A program made the position numbers and the translations under genes. From Mycolicibacterium bacteremicum (GTDB lineage Bacteria > Actinomycetota > Actinomycetes > Mycobacteriales > Mycobacteriaceae): a DNA stretch of 64,000 bases. Shown in pieces: positions 24,598 to 32,736 of the stretch. The notes below the pieces were generated by a model. It was not told where the DNA came from. It did no database searches and was given only the letters and a program-made list of their open reading frames with translations. The first letter of the stretch is position 1. Every line of letters begins with the position of its first letter. The stretch spans positions 1 to 64,000 of the forward strand of contig NZ_CALUAE010000027.1 in NCBI RefSeq assembly GCF_943913955.1, given 5' to 3'.

Positions 24598-25266
24598 TCA
24601 CGCCTGCTCCAGCCGCTGCGCCTGCTTACCGGTCGTCTCCAGAAACGTCTGCGGCAGCGTGGCTTTGACCGGAATGCCGGGATTCGGAGTGGGGAAGGCG
24701 ACACCGAACAACGCCATCGAGCCGACGTTCTCGAAGGAGAAGTACACGCTGCTGCGGACGCCACCGAGGTCCATGGTCTGCTCGTAGACCAGCGCGCCGT
24801 CCCGGTCGGTGTCGAGCGCGGTCGTCGTCATCGGGATGGCCGGCGAGCCGGGGCCGAAGTAGGTCGAGAAGCGCTCGCAGCGCTCGGCGATGGCCTCCAG
24901 CGTCTCGAGGTCCAGCGACCAGCTCAGCACCGTGATCAGCATCCGGGCGCCGTCGTAGCCGACGACGTACTTGGCCGCACTGCCCGGGCCGCGTTCGGCG
25001 GATGCGCCGATGGATTTGCTGAATCCCTCGGTGCAGCCGGGCGGGTCCGAGAGCATGGGCGGTGGACCGCCGGCGCCGTCGGGCACGCCCTCGGCTTCGA
25101 TGATGCGGTCGAACTGCACCCCGTCGGGGAAGTCGGCGGCGCTCAGCAGCACCTTCTCCAACCGGGCGCCCGGCCAGGTCGCCGTGCCCGAGATCGCGCT
25201 GCTGCAGCCGGTCAGCGTCGCCAGAACGGTGAGCAGCACCAGCACCCGCCGGACCGTGAACATCAT
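24598..25266 (-). CDS. Putative mycobacterial lipoprotein
   Basis: 222-residue exported lipoprotein. The N terminus is a signal peptide (RRVLVLLTVLATLTGC) with lipobox LTGC, lipidated Cys at about residue 21. The mature part starts with SSAISGTATWPG and has one further Cys pair (PPGCTEGF and ERCERF) that could form a disulfide. It resembles the DUF5642/sensor-like lipoprotein group of mycobacteria, but I cannot assign a function. It is eight bases after cobQ on the same strand, suggesting co-transcription without an obvious biochemical link. Confidence 0.75.
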   Translation of the reverse strand: MMFTVRRVLVLLTVLATLTGCSSAISGTATWPGARLEKVLLSAADFPDGVQFDRIIEAEGVPDGAGGPPPMLSDPPGCTEGFSKSIGASAERGPGSAAKYVVGYDGARMLITVLSWSLDLETLEAIAERCERFSTYFGPGSPAIPMTTTALDTDRDGALVYEQTMDLGGVRSSVYFSFENVGSMALFGVAFPTPNPGIPVKATLPQTFLETTGKQAQRLEQA

Positions 25267-25275
25267 GGACCCAGG

Positions 25276-26757
25276 CTACCGAGCGTGATGGGAGATCACC
25301 GGACGCGACGGCGCGCCGTCGAGCAGGCCCAGCACGGCATCGATATCGGTGTGGGCCTCCAACGCGTCGGCCATCAGGTCCAGCTGGGCATCGCGGCGGG
25401 CCGGCACGCTGATGTCGTCGGCGACGACGAATCCGCCACGCCCGGCCGCCGCGGCCACCTCGGTCAGCCACTGGCGGCGCACCATGTCGTTGTCGAGCAG
25501 CCCGTGCCAGTGCGTGCCGTACACCGCTCCCCGTCGGATGCCCACGCCCAGCCAGTCCGGCTCCGCGCTGTCGGCCACCTGACCGTGGTGGATCTCGTAG
25601 CCGTGCAGCGGAGTTTCCCAGTGCCGCAGCGTCTTCGCCGGCGCGAAGACGATGTCGGCGGCCAGCAGACCGAGCCCGGCCACGGTGCCCGCCTTGGATT
25701 CCACCGGGTCGTCGATCGTCCGGCACAGCATCTGGAAACCACCGCACACCCCGAGCACCGGACGCCCGGCGCGGGCGTGCGCGGTCACCGCGTCGGCCAG
25801 CCCGCGCTCGCGTAACCAGGCCAGATCGGCGACGGTGGCCTTGCTGCCCGGGAGCACCACGACATCGGCGTCGGCGACCTCGCCCGGATCGGTCACCCAC
25901 TGCACGGCGACCCCCGGTTCGCAGGCCAGCGCCTCCACATCGGTGGAATTGGAGATCCTGGGCAGCCGGACCGCGGCGACCCGCAGCCGGTCCCGCCCGC
26001 GCGGCGCGATCGGGGCGCCCAGCGCCCGACCGGCCTGTACCGACAGGGAATCCTCGGTGTCCATCCAGAGCTCGTCGAGGTAGGGGATCACCCCGTAGGT
26101 GGGCCGTCCGGTCAGCTGCGTCAGCTGATCGAGGCCGGGTGCGAGCAGGGCCGGGTCACCGCGGAACTTGTTGACCAAGAACCCGCTGATCAGCCGCTGG
26201 TCGGCGGGCTCGAGTACGGCCACCGTCCCGAACAGGTGCGCCAGCAGGCCGCCGCGGTCGATATCGCCGACCACCAGGACCGGCAGGTCGGCGGCGCGGG
26301 CCAATCCCATGTTGGACAGGTCGGTGGCGCGCAGGTTGATCTCGGCGGGCGACCCGGCGCCCTCGCAGATGACCACGTCGAAATCTGTTCGCAGCGAACG
26401 TAACTCATCATTGACGACGTCGGACAGTTCACTGCGCCGGGTGAAATAGTCCCCGGCGGCCATGGTGCCCGCGACCTGACCACGCACCACCAGCTGGGAG
26501 GTGCGGTCGCTGCCCGGTTTGAGCAGCACCGGGTTGAACCGCACGCTGGGCGCCAGACCGCAGGCGCGGGCCTGCACGGCCTGGGCGCGACCGATCTCGC
26601 CGCCTTCGACGGTCACCGCGGAGTTGTTGCTCATGTTCTGGGCCTTGAACGGGGCGACCCGGACACCCCTGCGCGCCAGCAGCTTGCACAGCCCGGCCAC
26701 CACCATCGACTTGCCGGCATCGGAGGTGGTGCCGGCGACCAGCAACCCGCCCGTCAA
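25276..26757 (-). CDS. cobQ: Cobyric acid synthase
   Basis: Glutamine-dependent enzyme amidating adenosylcobyrinate a,c-diamide at positions b, d, e and g. The 493 residues show the P-loop GTTSDAGKS near residue 9, FKAQNMSNNS, CEGAGSPAEINLR, VGDIDRGGLLA and FVVNKFRGD-like LVNKFRGDPALL, then the GATase domain with Cys in LGVCGGFQML and His in YGTHWHGLL. A TTG at 26757 is the best start: it overlaps the mapB stop as TTGA and places the P-loop where the family has it. In-frame sequence further upstream lies within mapB and is not conserved. Confidence 0.93.
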   Translation of the reverse strand: MTGGLLVAGTTSDAGKSMVVAGLCKLLARRGVRVAPFKAQNMSNNSAVTVEGGEIGRAQAVQARACGLAPSVRFNPVLLKPGSDRTSQLVVRGQVAGTMAAGDYFTRRSELSDVVNDELRSLRTDFDVVICEGAGSPAEINLRATDLSNMGLARAADLPVLVVGDIDRGGLLAHLFGTVAVLEPADQRLISGFLVNKFRGDPALLAPGLDQLTQLTGRPTYGVIPYLDELWMDTEDSLSVQAGRALGAPIAPRGRDRLRVAAVRLPRISNSTDVEALACEPGVAVQWVTDPGEVADADVVVLPGSKATVADLAWLRERGLADAVTAHARAGRPVLGVCGGFQMLCRTIDDPVESKAGTVAGLGLLAADIVFAPAKTLRHWETPLHGYEIHHGQVADSAEPDWLGVGIRRGAVYGTHWHGLLDNDMVRRQWLTEVAAAAGRGGFVVADDISVPARRDAQLDLMADALEAHTDIDAVLGLLDGAPSRPVISHHAR

Positions 26758-27611
26758 GGCAGCGTGAGGATTTCGGCGCCGTCCTCGGTGACGACGAGCG
26801 TGTGCTCGAACTGCGCCGTCCACTTCAGGTCCCGGGTGGCCACCGTCCAGCCGTCGTCCCAGATCTCGTAGTCCAGCGATCCGAGGTTGATCATCGGTTC
26901 GATGGTGAACGTCATACCGGGTTCGAGCACGGTGTCCACGGCCGGTTGGTCGTAGTGCAGGACCACCAGGCCGTTGTGGAACGTCTCACCGATGCCGTGC
27001 CCGGTGAAGTCACGAACCACGTTGTAGCCGAAGCGGTTCGCGTACGCCTCGATGACACGGCCGACGATCGACAGCTGCCGGCCGGGTTTGACCGCCTTGA
27101 TGGCCCGCATGGTGGCCTCGTGGGTGCGCTCGACCAGCAGCCGGTGTTCCTCGGCGACGTCGCCGGCCAGGAAGGTGGCGTTGGTGTCACCGTGCACCCC
27201 GTCGATATAGGCGGTGACGTCGATGTTGACGATGTCGCCGTCGGCGATCACCGTCGAGTCCGGGATGCCGTGGCAGATGACCTCGTTCAGCGAGGTGCAG
27301 CAGGATTTGGGAAAACCCTTGTAGCCCAGGGTGGACGGGTAGGCGCCGTGGTCGACCATGTACTCGTGGGCCACCCGGTCCAGGTGATCGGTGGTGACCC
27401 CGGGGGCAACGGCCTTGCCGGCTTCGACGAGGGCGCCCGCGGCGATCCGTCCCGCGACGCGCATCTTCTCGATCACCTCGGGCGTCTGCACCCAGGGCTC
27501 GCTGCCTTCGTTTGCCGTCGGCTTCCAGGCGTACTCGGGTCGCTCGATCGACTTGGGCACCGGCAGCGTCGGCGACAGCTCGCCGGACCGGAGAGGAGCA
27601 CGAACAGGCAT
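26754..27611 (-). CDS. mapB: Methionine aminopeptidase, type I
   Basis: 285-residue metalloprotease removing the initiator Met. An N-terminal extension of about 40 residues with a PxxP-rich stretch (mycobacterial MapB feature) precedes the pita-bread fold. Metal ligands are visible in NIDVTAYIDGVHGDTN (two Asp), TGHGIGETFH (His), FTIEPMI (Glu) and the C-terminal AQFEHTLVV (Glu). The start codon is ATG 27611. The stop overlaps the TTG of cobQ, so mapB, cobQ and the lipoprotein may be one unit. Confidence 0.95.
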   Translation of the reverse strand: MPVRAPLRSGELSPTLPVPKSIERPEYAWKPTANEGSEPWVQTPEVIEKMRVAGRIAAGALVEAGKAVAPGVTTDHLDRVAHEYMVDHGAYPSTLGYKGFPKSCCTSLNEVICHGIPDSTVIADGDIVNIDVTAYIDGVHGDTNATFLAGDVAEEHRLLVERTHEATMRAIKAVKPGRQLSIVGRVIEAYANRFGYNVVRDFTGHGIGETFHNGLVVLHYDQPAVDTVLEPGMTFTIEPMINLGSLDYEIWDDGWTVATRDLKWTAQFEHTLVVTEDGAEILTLP

Positions 27612-27709
27612 GCCGATCAGCCTACCGAGATCGCGCCCGCTACCGAAGGCTGCCCGGTGGCGGGTGCGCGCATTACGAGAGGCACACTCTCCACCAGCGG
27701 TAATGGTGT

Positions 27710-27715
27710 TACCGT
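27710..27715 (+). promoter_or_regulatory. Probable -10 element of a leaderless thioesterase transcript
   Basis: TACCGT fits the mycobacterial TANNNT -10 consensus and ends six bases before the thioesterase ATG, the spacing expected when transcription starts at the start codon. No Shine-Dalgarno sequence is present. A good -35 hexamer is not evident, which is common for mycobacterial SigA promoters. Confidence 0.45.
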
Positions 27716-27721
27716 GCAGGC

Positions 27722-28102
27722 ATGACCGACACGGTTCACCTGCTCGACCTGCTCGACTACCGCGAGGTCGAATCGACCGCCGAGCGCCTCGTGCTGGAGA
27801 TGGACAACCGGCCCGATCTGGCCAATGTGCGGGGCGCCCTGCAGGGCGGTCTGGTCGCGACGCTGATCGACATCGCCGCCGGCATGCTGGCCGGCAGCGC
27901 CACCGGCGCCGGGCACGATGTGACGACTGCGGATCTGAACATCCATTTCCTGGCGCCGATCATGGGCACCGCACGGGCGGAGGCGACGATCGTGCGGGCC
28001 GGTAAGCGGCTCATCGTGACCGCCGTCGATGTCATCGACACCAGTCGCGACCGGCTGGCCGCGCGCGCCACGTTGACGTTCGCTGTCCTGCAGCCGCGTT
28101 AG
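27722..28102 (+). CDS. PaaI-type hotdog thioesterase
   Basis: 126-residue single hotdog domain. LANVRGALQGGLVATLIDIAAGMLA carries the central helix with the Gly-Gly and Asp expected for the PaaI/4HBT subgroup, followed by VTTADLNIHFLAPIMGTARAEATIVR. Such proteins hydrolyse aromatic or fatty acyl-CoA esters in the cytoplasm, usually as tetramers. It is encoded alone, and its stop overlaps the stop of the opposing DUF1707 gene (TTAG). The substrate is unknown. Confidence 0.83.
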   Translation: MTDTVHLLDLLDYREVESTAERLVLEMDNRPDLANVRGALQGGLVATLIDIAAGMLAGSATGAGHDVTTADLNIHFLAPIMGTARAEATIVRAGKRLIVTAVDVIDTSRDRLAARATLTFAVLQPR

Positions 28103-28674
28103 CCTCGGCGCAGGCTGGGCTTCCAGGCGCGGCGCGGGCCGCGGATGTCCACCGAGCCGCAGACCACCCGGCCGGTGAGGATGATGTGCGGGGTGCCCTC
28201 GGCCGGCGCGTCGCCGCGGTGATCACGCGCGCTGCCGACGATGACCTCGACATCATCGATGGACGCGCTCGCACCGGCGGGCAGGCGCAGGTCCAGGGAT
28301 CCGAACTTGAGGTCGAGTTCGACCACGACCATGGGCCCGGCGAAGCGGGCGCGGGTCAGGTCCAGATCCACCGAGCCCATCCGCCGGGTGAGCGCCAACC
28401 GGGTCGGGACGACCCACTCCCCCTGCCGTTTCAGCGACCCCAGCACCCCGCGCAGCTCCACCCGGTCGGCCGCCGAGGTGACGATCGCGCCGGGGCCGGG
28501 CAGATCGTCGACCAGGGCGGTCAGATCGGAGTGCAACCGGGCCGAGGCCACCCGCGCCGAGCGCTCCTCGAACTCCTCGATGTCGATGAGGCCGAGCGCG
28601 ACGGCGTTGTGCAGTCTGCGCAGTGTGCCGTTGCGGTCCGCGTCGGAGACCCGCAGCGTCAGATCGTCGGTCAC
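28099..28674 (-). CDS. DUF1707 domain protein with LiaF-like C terminus
   Basis: 191-residue cytoplasmic protein. Residues about 5-60 are the DUF1707 (SHOCT-like) module (LRVSDADRNGTLRRLHNAVALGLI, split into helix pairs, with DIEEFEERS and LTALVDDLP). The remainder is beta-rich with repeated LDL/VDL strands (GSVDLDLTRARF, GSLDLRLPAGA, GSVDIRGPR), like the LiaF/DUF2154 cell-envelope stress module. Translation begins at GTG 28674, ten bases past the start side of the PBP gene stop, so it is probably co-transcribed with the penicillin-binding lipoprotein upstream. Function unknown. Confidence 0.72.
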   Translation of the reverse strand: MTDDLTLRVSDADRNGTLRRLHNAVALGLIDIEEFEERSARVASARLHSDLTALVDDLPGPGAIVTSAADRVELRGVLGSLKRQGEWVVPTRLALTRRMGSVDLDLTRARFAGPMVVVELDLKFGSLDLRLPAGASASIDDVEVIVGSARDHRGDAPAEGTPHIILTGRVVCGSVDIRGPRRAWKPSLRRG

Positions 28675-28683
28675 CCGTCCAGG

Positions 28684-30519
28684 CTAGGCCAAATAGTCCG
28701 GCGGCAATCCGTTGAGCATGTCGCGGCACATCCGCACCGCGTACTCCGAACTGCCACCCCCCACGATCAGCGCCGCGAACGCCATGTCCCCGCGGTAGCC
28801 GGTGAACCAGGCGTGCGAGCCGCCGTTGAACTCCGCCTCGCCGGTCTTGCCGCGGACGTCACCGAGCCCGTTGAGATCCTTGGCCGTGCCGTTGGTCACC
28901 ACCAGCCGCATCATCGGCCGCAGCCCGTCGATGATCTCGGGGCTCAGCGGTTCGGCCGCCGCACCGTCGACCTCGGTCTGGCGGCCCTCGATCAGATGCG
29001 GCACCGGGGTCTTGCCCGCGGCCACCGTGGCGGCCACCAGCGCCATCCCGAACGGGCTGGCCAGTACCTTGCCCTGACCGAAGCCGTCCTCGGTGCGTTC
29101 GGCCAGATCCACCGTCGGGGGCACCGACCCGGTCACGGTGGGTACACCGTCGACGACGAAATCCGGACCCAGCCCGTAGCGGGCGGCCGCGGTGGTCAGC
29201 CCGCGCGGCGGCATGACGCTGGCCAGTTCGGCGAAGGTGGTGTTGCAGGAGTTCGCGAACGCCCGCGACAGCGGCACGGTACCCAGATCGAAGGCGTTGT
29301 AATTGGTCACCGTGCGGTGACCGATGTCGAGCTTGCCCGGGCAGCCGAGCAACGTGTTGGGGGTGGCCATATCGCGTTCCAGAGCGGCCGCGGCGGTGAC
29401 GATCTTGAACGTCGACCCCGGCGGGTAGAGGCCCATCGTCGCGGTCGGGCCGTCGACATCGGCGGCGGCGTTCTGCGCCACGGCCAGGATCTCACCGGTG
29501 GACGGTTTGATCGCCACGATCATCGCCTTCTTGCCGACCATGTTCACCGCGTCCTGCGCGGCGTTCTGCACGGACCGGTCCAGGCTGATGGTCACCGACG
29601 GCGCCGGGGTGCCCGACTCCTCGTTGAGCACGGCGACGTCGACGCCGTTCTGGTTGACGCTGACCACCCGCCAACCGGGTTCACCGGCAAGGTCGTCGCT
29701 GACGGCCTTCTTCACCTCCTGCACGATCGCGGGCGCGAATTTCTCGTCGGTGGGCAGCATTTCGGGCTGCGGGGTGGCCACCACCCCCGGCCGGGAGCCG
29801 ATCGCGGCGAAGACCCGGTCGTGATCGGTCTTGCGCAGCGTGATCAGGCTCAGCGGAGTGGTCCGTGAGCTGGCCTCCTCGGCGAGGCGCTGCGCATCGA
29901 GCGTGTTGTCGAAGGGGCGCAGTGCGTCGACGACGGCGCGGGCGGTGGGCATCAGTTCGGCGCCGGCGGCCCGCGCGTCGAGGCTGTAGTGATACAGGAA
30001 GCCCGGCACCAGCACATCGCTGCCGGAGCGTTCGTTCACCGAGGCGCGCCGCGGCGGGTCGGCACGCAGCGCCAGCGTCTGGTTCGCGCCCAGGCCCGGG
30101 TGCAGGCCGGTGGTCGTCCAGCGCACCTGCCACTGACCCTCGTTGCGCACCATGTTCAGTTCGCCGTCGTAGGTCCAGGTCCGCTCCTTGGGCAGATGCC
30201 AGGTGTAGCGGTATTTCACTGTGCCGGTGTCGAGTTCGTACTTCGACCCGGTGATCTGGGTGTCCAGCCGGTTGGCCTGCAGACCGGCCCAGGCCTCGTT
30301 GAGCGCCGCCTTGGCCTCATCCGGTTTGTCGGCCAGCGCGGCCGCGGCGGCGGTGTCACCGGTGGACAGCGCGGCGAAGAACTGTTCGGCGGCGGGCTGC
30401 GGTCCGTCCGGCTTCGGGGTGCAGGCGCTCAGGGCGCCGACGGTCGTGGCGACGGCGGCCACGGCCACCGCGGCGCGAAGCCGTGTGAACCGTGATGCGG
30501 ATGTGATTAGCGATGCCAT
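28684..30519 (-). CDS. Penicillin-binding lipoprotein (Rv2864c type transpeptidase)
   Basis: 611-residue exported D,D-transpeptidase-like protein. A signal peptide ends in the lipobox LSAC (Cys33), so it should be anchored to the outer leaflet of the inner membrane. An NTF2-like N-terminal domain (about 40-155, as in MecA/PBP2a) is followed by a linker/dimerisation part and a transpeptidase domain with S369-T-F-K, SCN and KTG (about residue 558). All three catalytic motifs are intact. ATG 30519 is chosen because it opens the signal peptide directly; the reading frame further upstream is not signal-like. It corresponds in type and position to Rv2864c. Confidence 0.92.
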   Translation of the reverse strand: MASLITSASRFTRLRAAVAVAAVATTVGALSACTPKPDGPQPAAEQFFAALSTGDTAAAAALADKPDEAKAALNEAWAGLQANRLDTQITGSKYELDTGTVKYRYTWHLPKERTWTYDGELNMVRNEGQWQVRWTTTGLHPGLGANQTLALRADPPRRASVNERSGSDVLVPGFLYHYSLDARAAGAELMPTARAVVDALRPFDNTLDAQRLAEEASSRTTPLSLITLRKTDHDRVFAAIGSRPGVVATPQPEMLPTDEKFAPAIVQEVKKAVSDDLAGEPGWRVVSVNQNGVDVAVLNEESGTPAPSVTISLDRSVQNAAQDAVNMVGKKAMIVAIKPSTGEILAVAQNAAADVDGPTATMGLYPPGSTFKIVTAAAALERDMATPNTLLGCPGKLDIGHRTVTNYNAFDLGTVPLSRAFANSCNTTFAELASVMPPRGLTTAAARYGLGPDFVVDGVPTVTGSVPPTVDLAERTEDGFGQGKVLASPFGMALVAATVAAGKTPVPHLIEGRQTEVDGAAAEPLSPEIIDGLRPMMRLVVTNGTAKDLNGLGDVRGKTGEAEFNGGSHAWFTGYRGDMAFAALIVGGGSSEYAVRMCRDMLNGLPPDYLA

Positions 30520-30589
30520 TGGGGCAAATGTTATGAGTGTGACGGGCGCAGGCGGCGGAGGCGCACCGAGACACAACCGTGATTGCGCC

Positions 30590-30644
30590 GAGATCAACGC
30601 TTCTGCGGTCCACCGCGCGCGTAGACCGCAGAAACGTCGATCTC
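30590..30644 (-). terminator. Long inverted repeat at the end of the GNAT gene
   Basis: Arms at 30590-30610 and 30624-30644 are 21 bases each and pair with only two mismatches around a 13-base loop; the inner ten base pairs (TTCTGCGGTC/GACCGCAGAA) are perfect. The right arm reaches into the GNAT stop codon. It is followed by no clear U-tract, as usual for mycobacterial hairpin terminators, and probably ends the leftward GNAT transcript. Confidence 0.65.
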
Positions 30645-31497
30645 AGTCCAGCAGGATGGTGGCGAACGTGCCGACCTGGGTGAAGCCGATCTTCGCGTAG
30701 GTGGCGCGCGCGACATCGTTGAAACCGTTGACGTACAGGCTGGGCGTGCGGCCACCGCGCAACACGGCATCCGATACCGCGGCGGTGCCCGCGGCCCCCA
30801 GACCGCGGCCCCGCCAGGCCGGGTGCACCCAGACACCCTGGATCTGGCCGACCGTCGGCGACTGCGAGCCGACCTCGGCCTTGAAGACCACCTCACCGTG
30901 CTCGAACCGCGCCCATGCCCGCCCGGCGGCGATCAGGCCGGCCACCCGACGTCGATAGCTGCGGCCGCCGTCACCGAGGCGCGGGTCGATGCCGACCTCG
31001 CCGATGAACATCTCGATGGCGGCCACCAGATAGGCGTCCAGCTCCTCCATCCGCACCGGGCGCACGGCCGGGTCGGGCGCACACACCGGTGGGCCCGTCA
31101 ACGCCATCAGCGGTTGGTCGTCGCGGACATCGCGGGCCGGGCCCCAGCCCGCCGCCAGGTGCCGCCACATCGGCATGACGAGCTCGGCGCGGCCGACCAG
31201 TGACGAACACCGGCGCGGAGCGCTGAGCGCCTTGGCCGCGAACGCCGCGAGGTCATCGGCGGCGCCGCGCAGCGGGATGAGATTCGCCCCTGCGTAACAC
31301 AGGGATTCGGCCGGGCGCCGACGCGTCCACAACTCGCCGCCGATGGCGCTGGGGTCCACCCCGAAATCCTGCACCCGGCAGGCCACCATGCAGGCGGCCA
31401 CCGGATCGGCTTCCAGCACACCGCGCACCGACTCCAGGTCGCGGACCACCGACACCCGTCGATCTGCGGTGACGCGGGACAGCGGTGGAGCCGACAT
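30643..31497 (-). CDS. GNAT acetyltransferase with DUF4081 N-terminal domain (Rv2867c type)
   Basis: 284-residue two-domain protein. The N-terminal half (about 1-130) is the DUF4081 module common in actinobacterial GNATs (DLESVRGVLEADPVAACMVACRV, LWTRRRPAESLCYAGANLIPL). The C-terminal half is a GNAT domain with the acetyl-CoA loop VWVHPAWRGRGLGAAGTAAV and the final LYVNGFNDVARATYAKIGF. In mycobacteria the gene precedes ispG on the same strand as here, 58 bases downstream of it. The acetyl acceptor is unknown. Its 3' end overlaps a long inverted repeat. Confidence 0.85.
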   Translation of the reverse strand: MSAPPLSRVTADRRVSVVRDLESVRGVLEADPVAACMVACRVQDFGVDPSAIGGELWTRRRPAESLCYAGANLIPLRGAADDLAAFAAKALSAPRRCSSLVGRAELVMPMWRHLAAGWGPARDVRDDQPLMALTGPPVCAPDPAVRPVRMEELDAYLVAAIEMFIGEVGIDPRLGDGGRSYRRRVAGLIAAGRAWARFEHGEVVFKAEVGSQSPTVGQIQGVWVHPAWRGRGLGAAGTAAVSDAVLRGGRTPSLYVNGFNDVARATYAKIGFTQVGTFATILLD

Positions 31498-31554
31498 GGG
31501 GGACTCTTTCTCGGGCCGGCCGACTGGGGTGGCCCCGGTTCACAGGGCCGTAAC

Positions 31555-32712
31555 TCAGCTTACGGTGACAACCGGAGGTCCGGAGGGAGTTCCCTGCGCG
31601 TCGGATTCACCGGCGATGCGCATGGCCTCCTCGATCAACGTCTCCACGATCTTCGCCTCGGGCACCGTCTTGACGACCTCGCCCTTGACGAAGATCTGTC
31701 CCTTGCCGTTGCCGGACGCGACGCCGAGGTCGGCCTCGCGGGCCTCGCCGGGTCCGTTCACCACACACCCCATGACGGCCACCCGCAACGGCACATCGAG
31801 CCCGTCGAGCCCGGCCGAGACCTCGTTGGCCAACGTGTAGACGTCCACCTGCGCGCGTCCACAGGACGGGCAGGACACGATCTCCAGGCCACGCGGGCGC
31901 AGGTTCAGCGACTCCAGGATCTGGGTGCCGACCTTGATCTCCTCGGCGGGCGGCGCCGACAGCGAGACCCGGATGGTGTCCCCGATCCCGCGTGAGAGCA
32001 GCGCGCCGAACGCCACGGCGGACTTGATGGTGCCCTGGAAGGCCGGCCCCGCCTCGGTCACGCCGAGGTGCAGCGGGTAGTCGCACTGGGCGGCCAGCTG
32101 CTCGTAGGCCTCGACCATGACGACCGGATCGTTGTGCTTCACGCTGATCTTGATGTCGCCGAAGCCGTGCTCCTCGAACAGCGAGGCCTCCCACAGCGCG
32201 GACTCGACCAGCGCCTCCGGGGTGGCCTTGCCGTACTTCTCCAGCATCCGCTTGTCCAGCGAGCCGGCGTTGACGCCGATCCGGATCGGGATACCCGCGG
32301 CACCGGCGGCCTTGGCGACCTCCTTGACGCGGCCGTCGAACTCCTTGATGTTGCCCGGGTTCACCCGCACCGCGGCGCACCCGGCGTCGATGGCGGCGAA
32401 GATGTACTTGGGCTGGAAGTGGATGTCCGCGATGACCGGGATGTTGGCCTTCTTGGCGATGATCGGCAGCGCGTCGGCGTCCTCCTGGCGCGGGCACGCG
32501 ACGCGGACGATATCGCAGCCCGATGCGGTCAGCTCGGCGATCTGCTGCAGCGTCGAGTTGATGTCATGGGTCTTGGTGGTGCACATGGACTGCACCGAGA
32601 TCGGCGAGTCGCTGCCGACGCCGACATCACCGACCGTGAGCTGACGGGTCTTGCGGCGGGGGGCCAGCACGGGCGGCGGCGGGGCCGGCATGCCGAGGCC
32701 GATGGAGGTCAT
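31555..32712 (-). CDS. ispG: (E)-4-hydroxy-3-methylbut-2-enyl-diphosphate synthase
   Basis: Penultimate enzyme of the MEP isoprenoid pathway, a [4Fe-4S] reductase. The 385 residues contain the TIM-barrel part (VQSMCTTKTHDINSTLQQI, VIADIHFQPKYIFAAIDAG, RVNPGNIKEFDGR) and the cluster domain with CPSCGR and MGCVVNGPGEA supplying the three Cys ligands plus a Glu. It is the third gene of the dxr-rip1-ispG run, 24 bases after rip1, the conserved mycobacterial arrangement. Confidence 0.97.
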   Translation of the reverse strand: MTSIGLGMPAPPPPVLAPRRKTRQLTVGDVGVGSDSPISVQSMCTTKTHDINSTLQQIAELTASGCDIVRVACPRQEDADALPIIAKKANIPVIADIHFQPKYIFAAIDAGCAAVRVNPGNIKEFDGRVKEVAKAAGAAGIPIRIGVNAGSLDKRMLEKYGKATPEALVESALWEASLFEEHGFGDIKISVKHNDPVVMVEAYEQLAAQCDYPLHLGVTEAGPAFQGTIKSAVAFGALLSRGIGDTIRVSLSAPPAEEIKVGTQILESLNLRPRGLEIVSCPSCGRAQVDVYTLANEVSAGLDGLDVPLRVAVMGCVVNGPGEAREADLGVASGNGKGQIFVKGEVVKTVPEAKIVETLIEEAMRIAGESDAQGTPSGPPVVTVS

Positions 32713-32736
32713 GGTGTAGCTCCTACTGGGCTGGAT

